From contig JALUUL010000048.1 in assembly GCA_027021385.1 (NCBI GenBank), positions 1-39,751 on the forward strand: a stretch of DNA of 39,751 bases, read 5' to 3'. The position numbers were made by a program, and so were the translations under genes. Below are positions 7,004 to 16,107 of this stretch, piece after piece; within the stretch, counting starts at the first letter, position 1; every line of letters begins with the position of its first letter. The DNA is from Planctomycetota bacterium (GTDB lineage Bacteria; Planctomycetota; UBA1135; GCA-002748355). Under the pieces are notes generated by a model. That model was given only the letters and a program-made list of their open reading frames with translations, had not been told where the DNA came from and searched no databases.

Positions 7004-9616
7004 ATGAGAGCGCCCCTTTCCTTCCTTCTTCTATGCTTCGCGGCCACCGCGACGGGGACCGTGCAGGGTCGATCGGAGCGGCCCCTGGAGAAGGTGACCC
7101 TGCAGCTCAAGTGGAAGCACCAGTTCCAGTTCGCCGGCTACTACGCGGCCGTTTCCAGGGGCTTCTACCGCGAGGCGGGGCTCGAGGTCGTTCTCCGGGA
7201 GTGCGAACCGAATATGATCCCCGTGGACGAGGTCCTTTCCGGTCGAGCGCAGTACGGCATCGGTATGCCGACGCTCCTTCTGCACCGGCAGGCCGGGAAA
7301 CCCGTGGTCGTCCTGGCCGCGATCTTCCAGCACTCCCCCGAGATCGTCGTTTCCCGTAAGGATGCCGGAATCTCGTCCCCCCATGACCTCGTCGGGAAGC
7401 GGCTCATGATGCGGCCTTGGGACAATCTCGAGACGGAGGCGATGCTGCAAAGCGAGAATGTTCCCTTGAAGGAGGTGGAGATCCTCGAGCATTCGTGGAA
7501 CATCGAGGACCTGGTCGAGGGGAAGGTGGATGCGGCGACGGGTTACATTACGGACCGCCCGTTCCTCCTCGAGCAGAGGGGGATCCCATATTCGATCCTT
7601 CGCCCCCTCGTCTATGGGATCGATTTCTACGGGGACTGCCTCTTCACGAGCGAAGAGGAGCTGGAATCCCATCCGGAACGGGTCGCTTCCTTCCTGGAGG
7701 CGAGCCTTCGCGGCTGGAAGTACGCGATGGAAAACCCGAAGGAGATCGTGGACCTCATACTCGAGAGATTCCCCTCGGAACTGTCGCGGGAAGCCCTCCT
7801 CTATGAAGCAGAGGCGATGCGGGAACTGATCCAACCCAAGTTCATCGAACTCGGACATATGAATCCGGGGAGATGGTCCCATATCGTCACAACCCTCGAG
7901 GGACTCGGGCTCCTGAATCCCGGATTCTCTCTCGACGGTTTTCTCTACGATCCGAACCCCCGCCCCGATACTTCGGGGATTCGGAGGGCCATCTGGATCC
8001 TCGTCGCCGTTGTGATCGGAGGCGCGGCCTGGGTGGTGATCCTTGTTTTTTACAACCGCCGGCTCGAGCGGGAAGTCGGGATCAGGACGGAACGCCTGGC
8101 GGAGGAGAAGAAGTTCACCGACGCCGTCATCAAGAGCCTGCCCGCGGTTTTCTACGTCTACGAGGACGGGAAAAGGCTGATTCGTTGGAACGAGAATCTC
8201 CAGGCCGAGTCGGGGCTGACCGACTCGGAAATTCTGAACAGGAGCCCTTCGGACTGGGTCAGGGGCGAACACAAGGAAAGGATCCGCAAGGCGGTCGCGA
8301 CGGTCTTCGAGAAAGGACACGCCGAGATCGAGGCTCCCGTGGTCATGAAGGACGGCGAACTCCCGTTCTTTTTCACGGGCACGAAACTGGAGAACGGGGG
8401 CCGGCGATACCTCGTCGGTGTCGGGCTGGATCTCTCGCAGAAGAAGCTCCTCGAGGAACAGTTGCGCCATGCGCAGAAGATGGAGTCGATCGGGCGCCTG
8501 GCGGGGGGGATCGCGCACGATTTCAACAACATCCTCACGACGATCCTCGGGTACGGGGAACTCCTCGCCCTGGAGCTTCCCGAAGGCGGGCCCCAGCGGA
8601 GAATGATCGAGGCGATCAACTGCGCCGGGGAGAAGGGCGAGGCATTGACCCGACAGCTCCTCGCCTTCAGCCGCAAGCAGATCCTCGAGATCAAACCCCT
8701 GCGGATCGACGATGTCGTCGAATCCCTGTTCAAGATCCTTGCGAAGATGCTCGGCGACGATATCGAGGTCGAGTTGAGGGCCGAGGCGGATCCCGGGATC
8801 ATCGAAGCCGATCGAGGTCAGGTCGAGCAGGTTCTCATGAACCTCGCCGTCAACGCTCGAGATGCGATGCCCCGGGGGGGGAAGATCCGGATCGAGACCC
8901 GTAACCTCAGAATCGGACGGGGCGAAATCCCCGAGGGGTTGCAGGCGGAACCCGGGGAATACGTGAGGATCCGTGTCGAGGATTGGGGGGAGGGGATGGA
9001 CGAGGAGACCTTGACGAGAATCTTCGATCCCTTCTTCACGACGAAGGAGCTGGGAAAGGGGACGGGGCTCGGTCTTTCTACCGTGCATGGAATCGTCGAA
9101 CAGCACGGCGGGTTCATTCGTACCAGGAGCGCGGTTGGCGAGGGAACGGTCTTCGATATCCATTTCCCCGCCAGCCCCAAGGTCCCGGTCCTCGAGGAGA
9201 CTGTGGAAGCGAGGTCGATGCCGGAAGGGTCGGAGTCAATCCTCGTGGTCGATGACGAGAGCGCCGTCCGCGATCTCGTCCGTGACACCCTCCAACCTCT
9301 CGGTTACCGGGTCCTCGAGGCCTCGTCCGGGAAGGAGGCTCTTTCTCTCCTGCGGGAATCGGGGGAGGAGGTCGACCTCGTCCTGACGGATCTGAACATG
9401 CCGGGAATGAGCGGTCGGGAATTCGCGGAGGAGTTGTCGAGGAGGGAGAAGAGTCCGCCCGTTCTGTTCATGTCCGGATATCCGGACATGGAGCTGCGAG
9501 CCGGCGAGGATCTCGAGACCTCGATGATCCGAAAGCCGATCCGCCCTGGGGAGCTGGCCCGGTGGATCCGGAATGTCCTGGACGGGAAGTGGGCGCGAAA
9601 ACCCGTGGTTCCCTGA
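7004..9616 (+). CDS. Hybrid sensor histidine kinase: NMT1/THI5-like sensor, TM, PAS, HisKA, HATPase, receiver
   Basis: The ATG at 7004 gives a clean signal peptide (MRAPLSFLLLCFAATATG) and has GAGG upstream. Residues about 28-310 are an NMT1/THI5/SsuA-like periplasmic binding domain (VTLQLKWKHQFQFAGYYAA, then a Gly/Arg-rich ligand loop). One membrane segment follows (about 327-350, IWILVAVVIGGAAWVVILVF), then PAS (about 369-487). HisKA has phosphoacceptor H505 in GGIAHDFNN. The ATPase has an N-box near 612 (NLAVNARDAM), DWGEGMD near 660 and GTGLGLS near 686. The receiver (about 745-860) has acidic D750/D751 and phospho-site D796 in LTDLNMPGMSG. The sensor resembles pyrimidine-precursor or sulfonate-binding proteins, so a small organic ligand is likely. 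The receiver has no output domain, so a partner phosphotransfer protein or regulator must exist. Confidence 0.92.
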   Translation: MRAPLSFLLLCFAATATGTVQGRSERPLEKVTLQLKWKHQFQFAGYYAAVSRGFYREAGLEVVLRECEPNMIPVDEVLSGRAQYGIGMPTLLLHRQAGKPVVVLAAIFQHSPEIVVSRKDAGISSPHDLVGKRLMMRPWDNLETEAMLQSENVPLKEVEILEHSWNIEDLVEGKVDAATGYITDRPFLLEQRGIPYSILRPLVYGIDFYGDCLFTSEEELESHPERVASFLEASLRGWKYAMENPKEIVDLILERFPSELSREALLYEAEAMRELIQPKFIELGHMNPGRWSHIVTTLEGLGLLNPGFSLDGFLYDPNPRPDTSGIRRAIWILVAVVIGGAAWVVILVFYNRRLEREVGIRTERLAEEKKFTDAVIKSLPAVFYVYEDGKRLIRWNENLQAESGLTDSEILNRSPSDWVRGEHKERIRKAVATVFEKGHAEIEAPVVMKDGELPFFFTGTKLENGGRRYLVGVGLDLSQKKLLEEQLRHAQKMESIGRLAGGIAHDFNNILTTILGYGELLALELPEGGPQRRMIEAINCAGEKGEALTRQLLAFSRKQILEIKPLRIDDVVESLFKILAKMLGDDIEVELRAEADPGIIEADRGQVEQVLMNLAVNARDAMPRGGKIRIETRNLRIGRGEIPEGLQAEPGEYVRIRVEDWGEGMDEETLTRIFDPFFTTKELGKGTGLGLSTVHGIVEQHGGFIRTRSAVGEGTVFDIHFPASPKVPVLEETVEARSMPEGSESILVVDDESAVRDLVRDTLQPLGYRVLEASSGKEALSLLRESGEEVDLVLTDLNMPGMSGREFAEELSRREKSPPVLFMSGYPDMELRAGEDLETSMIRKPIRPGELARWIRNVLDGKWARKPVVP

Positions 9617-9621
9617 ATCCC

Positions 9622-9647
9622 AGAGACCCCTCAGCTTTGGGGACTCT
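9622..9647. terminator. Two-way terminator-like hairpin between convergent genes
   Basis: Arms 9622-9630 and 9639-9647 pair over 9 positions with one A-A mismatch and an 8-base loop. The hairpin starts 6 bases after the kinase stop codon and overlaps the 3' end of the opposing regulator gene, so it could serve both transcripts. Confidence 0.45.
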
Positions 9648-11652
9648 CCTCCTCCCCGGGTTCCGACCTGTTCACACCTCCGTATTTCTCCAGCTTGCGT
9701 TGGAGGGCGAAGCGGGAGATTCCGAGGAGTTCGGCCGCCTTCGATTTATTGCCGCCGGCGCGGTGGAGGGCTCTCCGGATTTCGGTTTCCTCGAGAAGGG
9801 CGACCATGCCGGGCAAGGTAGTGCCGGACTCCGCGGGGAGGGGGGCGTCATCATCGGCCGCGAGGGAGGGATTGCGGATACGGTCGCTCAGGTGGTCGGG
9901 GAGGATCGCTCCTTCGGCGAGAAGGATCGCCCTGCGGATCTCGTTCTCGAGTTCGCGGATGTTCCCCGGCCAATGCCAGGCGCAGAGAAGATCGAGGGCT
10001 TTCGGATCGATCTTCGGGATCGGGACCTCGGTTTCGACGGCGATACGGGAGAGGAAATGGGCGACGAGGAGGGGGATGTCGTCGCGACGGCTCCTTAAGG
10101 GTGGGAGCCGCAGAGGGAGGACGTGGAGCCGATAGAAGAGGTCCTCCCGAAAGGAACCTTCCCGAACCATCGACTGCAGGTCCCGGTGGGTCGCGGTCAC
10201 GAGTCGGACGTCGATGGGGATCGTCCGGTTCGAACCGAGGGGGCGGACCTCCTTCTCCTGGATCACGCGAAGGAGTTTGGACTGGAGGTCCGGGGTCATG
10301 TCCCCGATCTCGTCGAGGAAGAGGGTTCCTCCCTTCGCCTGCTCGAAGAGGCCCTTGTGGTTCCGGTCCGCGCCGGTGAAGGCGCCGCGTTCGTATCCGA
10401 AGAGTTCGCTCTGCAGGAGGCTCTCGGGCAGGGCCGCGCAGTTCTCGGAGACGAAGGGGCCCTCGGAGCGGGACCCCTGTTCGTGCAGGGCCCGGGCGAC
10501 GAGTTCCTTGCCCGTTCCGGATTCGCCGAGGATCAGGACGGGGTCGGGGGAGTCGACGTATCGGTCGAGAAGACGGAAGACCTCCTTCATGACCTCGCTC
10601 TCGCCGACGATCTTGCGGTATTCGTGCCTGAGCCCGAGGGCCTTCCTGGACCGCGCGAGTTCCTCTCGGACCTCGTGGAGTTCCCGGACCTGTCGTTTGA
10701 CCCGACCTTCGAGCTGGGCGTTCAGCTCCGCGATCCGGTCCTTCGTCCGGCGCAGATCCTCGTTCTTCGCGCGCAGATCCTCGACGAGGCGCGCGTTGCG
10801 GATCGCGACCCCCGAGATGTCGGCCAGGACGGTCAGCAGCTCCCTGTCCTCCTCCGAGAAGGCATGCTGTTGAAGGCGGTTGTCCAGGTACAGGGCGCCC
10901 TCGATCGTCCCGCGGACGCGTAGGGGAACGCAGAGGACCGAACGCAACCGGAGGTCCTCGACGCTCTTCAGGGCCTTGAATCGTTCATCGCTCTGCGCGT
11001 TGACCGTCAGGCGCCCTTCCCCGGTCTCGAGCACCTCGGCGATGATCGTGCGGCTGATCTTGGCGATGCCGCGGTCGATCGGTTCCCCTACGAAGTCCCT
11101 GGCGACGGGGATCTCGAGTTCATCGCCTCTCCTCAGGACGAGGAAGCCGCGCTCGGCCTCCGTGGTCCGGATCGCGGCGTCGACGATCAGGTCGAGGAGG
11201 CGTTCCGGATCGAGTTCCGCGTTCAAGGCCTCGAGAAGGCGCGCGAAGGTCCCCATGTCCAGGGGGCCCTCGCCCTGCTGGGTCTCCTCCGTCGCCAGGC
11301 TCGGTCCGTCCACGCGCTCAGGCAACGCCTCCACGCGGATCTCGAACGGCCCGATTCGGACTCCCTGCCCCTGCGGCAGTTCGATGGCCTCCTCCGGTTC
11401 GAGACGGGTCGCCCCGAGGTAGGAGCCGTTCTGCGATCCCTCGTCCCGGAGAAGAAAACGTCCCCTCTCGAAGCGGAGGCTCAAGTGCAGTCTGGAGATC
11501 GAGCGGTCCGCGAGCGGGATGTCCCTGCTGCGGGAGCGTCCGACCGTGACCTCCGGTTTCGAGAAGCGGTGGGTCGTGCGCTCCCCGTCGCGGAGGACGT
11601 GGACGAGGAAGGGCGGGCAGGTCCGTGCTTCGGGTTCCTGAGACGGGTCCAT
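9631..11652 (-). CDS. Sigma-54-dependent activator with FHA and GAF sensory domains
   Basis: The 673-residue protein begins with an FHA phosphothreonine-binding domain (about 15-110; VGRSRSRDIPL, SRLHLSL, NGSYLG). A GAF domain (about 140-290) and a coiled coil (about 295-345) follow. The AAA+ domain (about 348-585) has Walker A GESGTGKE (376-383), the sigma54-contacting GAFTGA loop (423-428) and Walker B GGTLFLDEIGD (441-451). The Fis-type helix-turn-helix is at the C-terminus (NKSKAAELLGISRFALQRKL). It should bind upstream activating sites and drive open-complex formation by RNA polymerase-sigma54. FHA replaces the usual receiver, pointing to control by Ser/Thr kinases rather than by His-Asp relay. 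TACTAT lies 8 bases before the ATG with no Shine-Dalgarno sequence, suggesting a leaderless message. It is convergent with the hybrid kinase gene. Confidence 0.95.
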   Translation of the reverse strand: MDPSQEPEARTCPPFLVHVLRDGERTTHRFSKPEVTVGRSRSRDIPLADRSISRLHLSLRFERGRFLLRDEGSQNGSYLGATRLEPEEAIELPQGQGVRIGPFEIRVEALPERVDGPSLATEETQQGEGPLDMGTFARLLEALNAELDPERLLDLIVDAAIRTTEAERGFLVLRRGDELEIPVARDFVGEPIDRGIAKISRTIIAEVLETGEGRLTVNAQSDERFKALKSVEDLRLRSVLCVPLRVRGTIEGALYLDNRLQQHAFSEEDRELLTVLADISGVAIRNARLVEDLRAKNEDLRRTKDRIAELNAQLEGRVKRQVRELHEVREELARSRKALGLRHEYRKIVGESEVMKEVFRLLDRYVDSPDPVLILGESGTGKELVARALHEQGSRSEGPFVSENCAALPESLLQSELFGYERGAFTGADRNHKGLFEQAKGGTLFLDEIGDMTPDLQSKLLRVIQEKEVRPLGSNRTIPIDVRLVTATHRDLQSMVREGSFREDLFYRLHVLPLRLPPLRSRRDDIPLLVAHFLSRIAVETEVPIPKIDPKALDLLCAWHWPGNIRELENEIRRAILLAEGAILPDHLSDRIRNPSLAADDDAPLPAESGTTLPGMVALLEETEIRRALHRAGGNKSKAAELLGISRFALQRKLEKYGGVNRSEPGEEESPQS

Positions 11653-11660
11653 CGCCGTTC

Positions 11661-11666
11661 ATAGTA
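11661..11666 (-). promoter_or_regulatory. Putative -10 element (TACTAT) for the sigma54 activator gene
   Basis: TACTAT on the minus strand is followed by 8 bases and the ATG at 11652. No Shine-Dalgarno sequence is present between them, as expected for a leaderless transcript. Confidence 0.45.
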
Positions 11667-11709
11667 GCCGGGAACGAAAGAGAAACGGGGGGACGTGCGG
11701 ACTTTGGGG

Positions 11710-11715
11710 TATCCT
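11710..11715 (+). promoter_or_regulatory. Putative -10 element (TATCCT) for the MEMO operon
   Basis: TATCCT is followed by the 8-base pyrimidine tract CTCTCTCC and the ATG at 11724. There is no Shine-Dalgarno sequence, so a leaderless message is likely. It lies 44 bases from the divergent -10 candidate of the sigma54 activator gene. Confidence 0.5.
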
Positions 11716-11723
11716 CTCTCTCC

Positions 11724-12962
11724 ATGGCCGACCCCCTCCTGCGACCCAGACTTAGGCTCCTCGATATCCGGCCTTGCAAGAACGGGGACCGGGAAGGGCT
11801 TCTTCTCGCCGATGACCTGGGTCTCATCGATGGCAGGGTCTTCGTTCCGATCGAACTTCTGCCGGTGCTGGGGCGCTTCACCGGGGAGAAGACCGTCGAG
11901 GAGATCGCCTCGGAGCTGAGCGAGGAATCGGGGCGCCCCCTCCCGGCGGATTTCGTCCGGAATCTCGCTTCCCAACTCGAGGAAAGACTCTGTCTCGAGG
12001 GTCCGCGGTTCGAGGAGGCCCTGCGGGCGAGGAAGCGGGCGTTCCGGGCCCTCGAGGCGCGTCCGGCCGCGAACGCGGGATCGGCGGGCTATCCCGAGGA
12101 TCCGGTGGAGTGCCGGCGCGCTCTCGAGGAGATCCTCGACGGAGTCGAGGATCCCGAGGAGGAGCTTCCGGAGGGGCCGTTGCGCGCTCTCGTCTCCCCG
12201 CACATCGACCTGTCCCGCGGCGCCCGAGGCTACGCGGCGGCCTATGGTCCCCTGCGGGACCGCCCGCCCCCCGACCTCGTTCTGGTCCTCGGGACCGGCC
12301 ACCAGGGACCCTCGTCCCCGCTGGTCCCCTGTTCCCTGGACTTCGAGACCCCCCTGGGCCTCGTGAGGACCGACCGTCGCCTCGTGGAGGAACTCGCCTC
12401 GCGCATTCCGGCGGAGGACCCTTTCGACGAATCCCTCCTCCATGAGCGGGAGCACAGCGTCGAGTTCCAGGTCCTCTTCCTGCGGGCCTGCTGGCCGGAC
12501 CACGATTTCCTCCTGCTTCCGTTCCTGACCGGAGCCCTGCCGGAGGATCCGGAGAAGGACCCCGGATTCCGGGGGATGATCGAAGGCTTCCGGGAGATCC
12601 TGGCCGCCGACGGGAGGCGCCTCCTCCTGGTCGCCGGGGCCGATCTCGCCCACAGGGGACCCTTCTTCGGCGAGGCGGATCCGGTCTCCGATTCCCTCCT
12701 CGAGGAGATCCGGGACCAGGACCGGCGGGATCTCGCCCTGCTGAAGGCGGGGAAGACCGTGGAGTTCGCCGGCTCGGTGCTCGCGGACGGGAACCCACGC
12801 CAGGTCTGCGGGACCGCGCCGATGTTCCTCGCGGTCGAACTCGCGAAGGCCCTGGACCCCCGGCTCCGTGGCGGCCTCCTGGCCTACGGACAGTCTCTCG
12901 CGCAGGACCGCTCGCAGGTCGTGACCTGGGCCTCGATGGCTTTCACGGGCGGCGGGGCCTGA
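11724..12962 (+). CDS. MEMO-family (AmmeMemoRadiSam system protein B) protein with N-terminal PqqD-like region
   Basis: The ATG at 11724 gives 412 residues. The C-terminal part (about 150-412) matches the MEMO family, a fold related to class III extradiol dioxygenases. Conserved pocket residues are seen as H160 (SPHID), H193 (GTGHQG), H244 (EREHSVEFQ), D307/H310 (GADLAH) and C362 (VCGTAP). The first 110 residues (LDIRPCKNGDREGLLLADD, then TVEEIASELSEESG) look like a small winged-helix or PqqD-like domain fused in front. MEMO genes often sit beside AMMECR1 and a radical SAM gene. Neither is present here. Instead it leads a three-gene operon with two glycosyltransferases, the next start being 18 bases after the stop. 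The biochemical role of MEMO proteins is not settled. Confidence 0.87.
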   Translation: MADPLLRPRLRLLDIRPCKNGDREGLLLADDLGLIDGRVFVPIELLPVLGRFTGEKTVEEIASELSEESGRPLPADFVRNLASQLEERLCLEGPRFEEALRARKRAFRALEARPAANAGSAGYPEDPVECRRALEEILDGVEDPEEELPEGPLRALVSPHIDLSRGARGYAAAYGPLRDRPPPDLVLVLGTGHQGPSSPLVPCSLDFETPLGLVRTDRRLVEELASRIPAEDPFDESLLHEREHSVEFQVLFLRACWPDHDFLLLPFLTGALPEDPEKDPGFRGMIEGFREILAADGRRLLLVAGADLAHRGPFFGEADPVSDSLLEEIRDQDRRDLALLKAGKTVEFAGSVLADGNPRQVCGTAPMFLAVELAKALDPRLRGGLLAYGQSLAQDRSQVVTWASMAFTGGGA

Positions 12963-12979
12963 ATCCGCGGCGCTCCGAG

Positions 12980-14179
12980 ATGGGATCCCGCCGCGCCGTT
13001 CTCGTCCTGGACCGCTGGGAGCCCCGGAGGGGAGGGCTCGAGGCCTACGCCTCGGACCTGGCCGAGGCCCTGCGGGACGCCGGGGTCGAAACCGTCCTTC
13101 TCACCGGCGAGGTCCGGGGTCCGGTTCCTTCCGGCGTCGAGGTCCGCCGCGTCGGGGGGCGAGGACCGGACTTCGATCTCGCGGCGGATCGGGAACTCGA
13201 GGCCTTCCGAGGGGCACGCGTCGTCTCGTTCCGCCATCCTGGACCGCGGGCCGATATGTTCGCGGCTCTCGGAGGTCTCTTCATCGCGGCCCTCGAGGCC
13301 AGGAGAGGTTTCGAAGTCCGGCCCCTGCGGGATCTCCGCGGCCTCGCCCGCCGTCTGTCTCGGCATACCCGTTTCCGCCTCGAGCGCGAGGCGGCCTTCT
13401 TCGGGGCGGGGAGGGGGCGCGTGCTCCTTGCTCCGTCTCCCGGGGTCGAGGAGGCAGCCCGCCGGTTCTTTCCGGGCTTCGAGGGGAGAACCGTCGTCAC
13501 CGGGCTCCCGGTCGATCGGGAGCGTTTCTCGGTTCCCGACTCCGGTGAACGCCGCCGCGCGCGGGCGGCTCTTGGAATCCCCGACGAAGCGAGGATCTGC
13601 TGCTTTCTCGGTCACGATTCCGTCCGAAAGGGCCTTCCCTCGGCGATCGCCGTCTGCCGGCGCCTGCGAGCCCGGCGGATCGACGCCCGGCTCATCGTGC
13701 GCGGTCGCGCCCGTCCGTTCCCAACTCCAAAGGTTCTCCGGCTACGAAGCGAGGGAGCCCTCCGCCTGCTGGGAGAGGGCGACCCGCTTCCGCTCTACCA
13801 TGCGGCCGATCTCTGCCTTCATCCGAGCCGGGAGGACAGCTTCGCGCTCGTCGTCGCGGAAGCCCTCTCCTGCGGGCTGCCGATCGTGACGGCCCGGACC
13901 GCCGGGGTCTCGGCCTGGATCCGCTCCCCCCGGGTGGGGAGGGTCGTCGCGGATCCGGCGGACCTCGAAGCTCTCGATCGGGCCGCTCTCCTCTCTCTGG
14001 CCGAGGGCGAACTCGCCTCCTCCCGCCGGCTCGAACGCAGAGAGGCCGTCGCGGACTGCGGCCGGGAGCTGCACTTTCGGAAGGTTCTCGGCATCCTGGG
14101 CTTTTCAGCGGAGCCCTCCGGCTCGCCTGCTTCCCCTTCAGGTTCGTCCTCCTCCAGGGGTTTCCCTCCCACGAAATGA
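12980..14179 (+). CDS. GT4-type (GT-B fold) glycosyltransferase
   Basis: The 399-residue protein is a retaining GT4-like sugar transferase. Its N-terminal half starts VLVLDRWEPRRGGLEAYASDLAEAL, the usual acceptor-side opening with a Gly-Gly loop. The C-terminal donor-binding half contains FLGHDSVRKGL and HPSREDSFALVVAEALSCGLPIV. The EX7E motif appears as DX7E (Asp of RED, Glu of AEA). Length fits the family. The last 40 residues are Ser/Pro/Gly-rich and probably disordered. It lies 18 bases after the MEMO-family gene and overlaps the next gene by 4 bases (ATGA), so all three should be cotranscribed. It is predicted to be cytoplasmic or membrane-peripheral, building a lipid-linked or surface glycan. 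Donor and acceptor are unknown. Confidence 0.88.
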   Translation: MGSRRAVLVLDRWEPRRGGLEAYASDLAEALRDAGVETVLLTGEVRGPVPSGVEVRRVGGRGPDFDLAADRELEAFRGARVVSFRHPGPRADMFAALGGLFIAALEARRGFEVRPLRDLRGLARRLSRHTRFRLEREAAFFGAGRGRVLLAPSPGVEEAARRFFPGFEGRTVVTGLPVDRERFSVPDSGERRRARAALGIPDEARICCFLGHDSVRKGLPSAIAVCRRLRARRIDARLIVRGRARPFPTPKVLRLRSEGALRLLGEGDPLPLYHAADLCLHPSREDSFALVVAEALSCGLPIVTARTAGVSAWIRSPRVGRVVADPADLEALDRAALLSLAEGELASSRRLERREAVADCGRELHFRKVLGILGFSAEPSGSPASPSGSSSSRGFPPTK

Positions 14180-16041
14180 ACCAGGTCCCGGATCGCTTCG
14201 GTTTCCTCCGTCATCCCGGCGTCTTCTGGGGTCTTCTTGCGTTCCTTCTCTTCTCGCATCTCGCCTTTCTCGGGGCCGACCCCCCTTTCTGGCAACCCGG
14301 GGAGTTCATCACCGACGAGGGGTGGTGGGCGGACTCGGCGCGGGGGATCCATCTCTTCGGGGATCCCTTCGCCGACGATTTCGGAACGGGGTATCTCCTG
14401 TGCCCGCTCTATACCTGGATCCTGTGCGGAGTATATGAAGCCTTCGGGCTTGGGCTCGCGCAGACGCGGGCCGTCGTCGCCGTCGCCTGCCTTCTCCTGA
14501 TCCTGGTTCCGGCCTTCTGGATGCGCCGCGTTCTCGGCCGCAAGGCCTCGTCCCTCTTCCTCCTTCTCCTCTCCCTCGATCTCGTCCTCTTCACCTACGG
14601 CCGCGTCGCGATCCTCGAAGCCCTGGTCGCCTTCTTCCTTCTTCTTTCCATCCTTCCGTGGTTGTCGGGCGGCCGAGCGGGGTCGGCGGCGAAGGGAGAG
14701 GGCGCCGGGAGGGATCTCGGCGGGGGGACACTCTCCGGCCTTGCGATGGCCGCCGCGATCTTCACGAAACCGATCGCCCTGACCTACGGTCTCGCTCCGG
14801 TCGGAATCACGGCCCTCGTCATGGTCTGGTCCGGAAGGGCCAGGGCGCGGAGGCTCCTCGTCGCGATCGCGGCCTTCGGAACCGCCGTCGCGACGGTCTT
14901 CTTCTTCCATATCCAGCCGAACTTCGACCGCTGGTGGGTCAGCATCTCGCATGAGGCGGGACTGGGTTTCTCCGAGGGGCTTCCTCCATACCTCAGGCTG
15001 GGCAATCTCTTCTCGAGCCAGGAATGGAACGGGTGGCACAAACCTCTTTGGCTCCTGAAGACCTCACCCCTGCTCCTCGTCTTCCTCTGGAGCTGGGGGC
15101 TGAACTTCCTCGAAGAGGTCCGGGTGCGCGGATCATGGAGACGGGTCCTTGCGGATCTCCCGGCCTGGCATCTCGGGGCCCTCTGCTGGTGGGTCGCGGG
15201 TTACGCGGTCTATCGGGAGGCCTGGAGGGAGGAATATCGGCGGTTGCCGATGCTGATGGTCCCGGCCGCGATGCTGGCGACAGGTCTCGTCCTGGATCCG
15301 CGGGCCGCCTTCGGCGGGAGGATGGATGGGGCCACGGGAGCCGAAGGATCGAGAAGAACGGGGCCCCTCTGGACCTTTGTGTTCCTCCTGCCCCTTCTGC
15401 TCGTCCTGGACCCTCTGCTCGCGCCGCGGGCGGCGCCCTTCTTCGCGGGTCTCTTCGGTCTCGAGGATCCGTCCGGGACCGGGGGGCTCGTGCCCGGGGC
15501 GTCGATTCGAGGAGGACATGCCGCTGCCGGTCTGTTCCTGCTCCTGGTCTATTTCGGGTTTTGCTTCGTTCTTCCGTCCCGGATCCGCGACCTCCTCCGG
15601 CGGGGGTTCGCCCGGCTCGGCCCGCGTTTCCTGCTGGCGGCCGCCGTCCTCGCGGGCGTGTTCCAGGTCTCGTTGATCACGTGGCACTTCGCGACGATCC
15701 GGCACGGTTTCCGGAAGGCGGGCGAGGAGATCGCGGACGGGATCCCCGAGGGATCGGTCGTGCTCGGGGATTTCGGATCCTCTCTGCTCCTCGGGAAGAG
15801 GTTTCGGACCGTGCGCAGGGTGAAGCCGGGTTCCCACAGCGCCCCGCCTCCGAACCCCGATGTCGTCGATCGCCTCGATCCGAAGTGGCTCATCGACTGC
15901 GAATACTGCGAATATGTCTTCTACCCGAGGAAGTACGCGGAGATGGACCGGAAATACGGATTCGAGTTCCTGCGCCGGATCGAGGTCGGGCCCTATGTGG
16001 AAGGCGTCCCCAGGTATTCCTTCCTCCTCTTCGGGCGGTAA
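14176..16041 (+). CDS. GT39/ArnT-like integral membrane glycosyltransferase
   Basis: The 621-residue protein has about ten hydrophobic segments. The first periplasmic loop carries an Asp-Glu pair (FITDEGWWADSA, D47/E48), the catalytic feature of GT-C enzymes in the PMT/ArnT/dolichyl-phosphate-mannose-protein group. Family members move a sugar from a polyprenyl-phosphate donor to protein, lipid A or glycan at the outer face of the inner membrane. A soluble C-terminal part (about 515-621) contains a CEYCEYVFYPRKYAE stretch. The start codon overlaps the stop of the GT4 gene (ATGA at 14176-14179), indicating translational coupling. Together with the upstream GT4 enzyme it may decorate an envelope component. 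The acceptor is not predictable here. Confidence 0.85.
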   Translation: MNQVPDRFGFLRHPGVFWGLLAFLLFSHLAFLGADPPFWQPGEFITDEGWWADSARGIHLFGDPFADDFGTGYLLCPLYTWILCGVYEAFGLGLAQTRAVVAVACLLLILVPAFWMRRVLGRKASSLFLLLLSLDLVLFTYGRVAILEALVAFFLLLSILPWLSGGRAGSAAKGEGAGRDLGGGTLSGLAMAAAIFTKPIALTYGLAPVGITALVMVWSGRARARRLLVAIAAFGTAVATVFFFHIQPNFDRWWVSISHEAGLGFSEGLPPYLRLGNLFSSQEWNGWHKPLWLLKTSPLLLVFLWSWGLNFLEEVRVRGSWRRVLADLPAWHLGALCWWVAGYAVYREAWREEYRRLPMLMVPAAMLATGLVLDPRAAFGGRMDGATGAEGSRRTGPLWTFVFLLPLLLVLDPLLAPRAAPFFAGLFGLEDPSGTGGLVPGASIRGGHAAAGLFLLLVYFGFCFVLPSRIRDLLRRGFARLGPRFLLAAAVLAGVFQVSLITWHFATIRHGFRKAGEEIADGIPEGSVVLGDFGSSLLLGKRFRTVRRVKPGSHSAPPPNPDVVDRLDPKWLIDCEYCEYVFYPRKYAEMDRKYGFEFLRRIEVGPYVEGVPRYSFLLFGR

Positions 16042-16052
16042 TCTCCGGCGGG

Positions 16053-16103
16053 CCGCGGACGGCGGCCGAGGCCCCCGCCTCGATGTCGGGTCAGCGGTCC
16101 GCG
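16053..16103. terminator. Nested hairpin between convergent genes, probable two-way terminator
   Basis: Outer arms 16054-16060 and 16097-16103 (CGCGGAC/GTCCGCG) are perfect. An inner 6-bp hairpin with a CCCC loop (16067-16072/16077-16082) sits inside. The element lies just after the membrane glycosyltransferase stop and just before the stop of the opposing gene. No T-run was seen. Confidence 0.4.
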
Positions 16104-16107
16104 TCGC

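Noticed and set aside
15021..15040. TGGCAC...TTTGG resembling a sigma54 -24/-12 promoter
   Set aside because: The spacing is two bases too long, and the site lies inside the membrane glycosyltransferase coding sequence.
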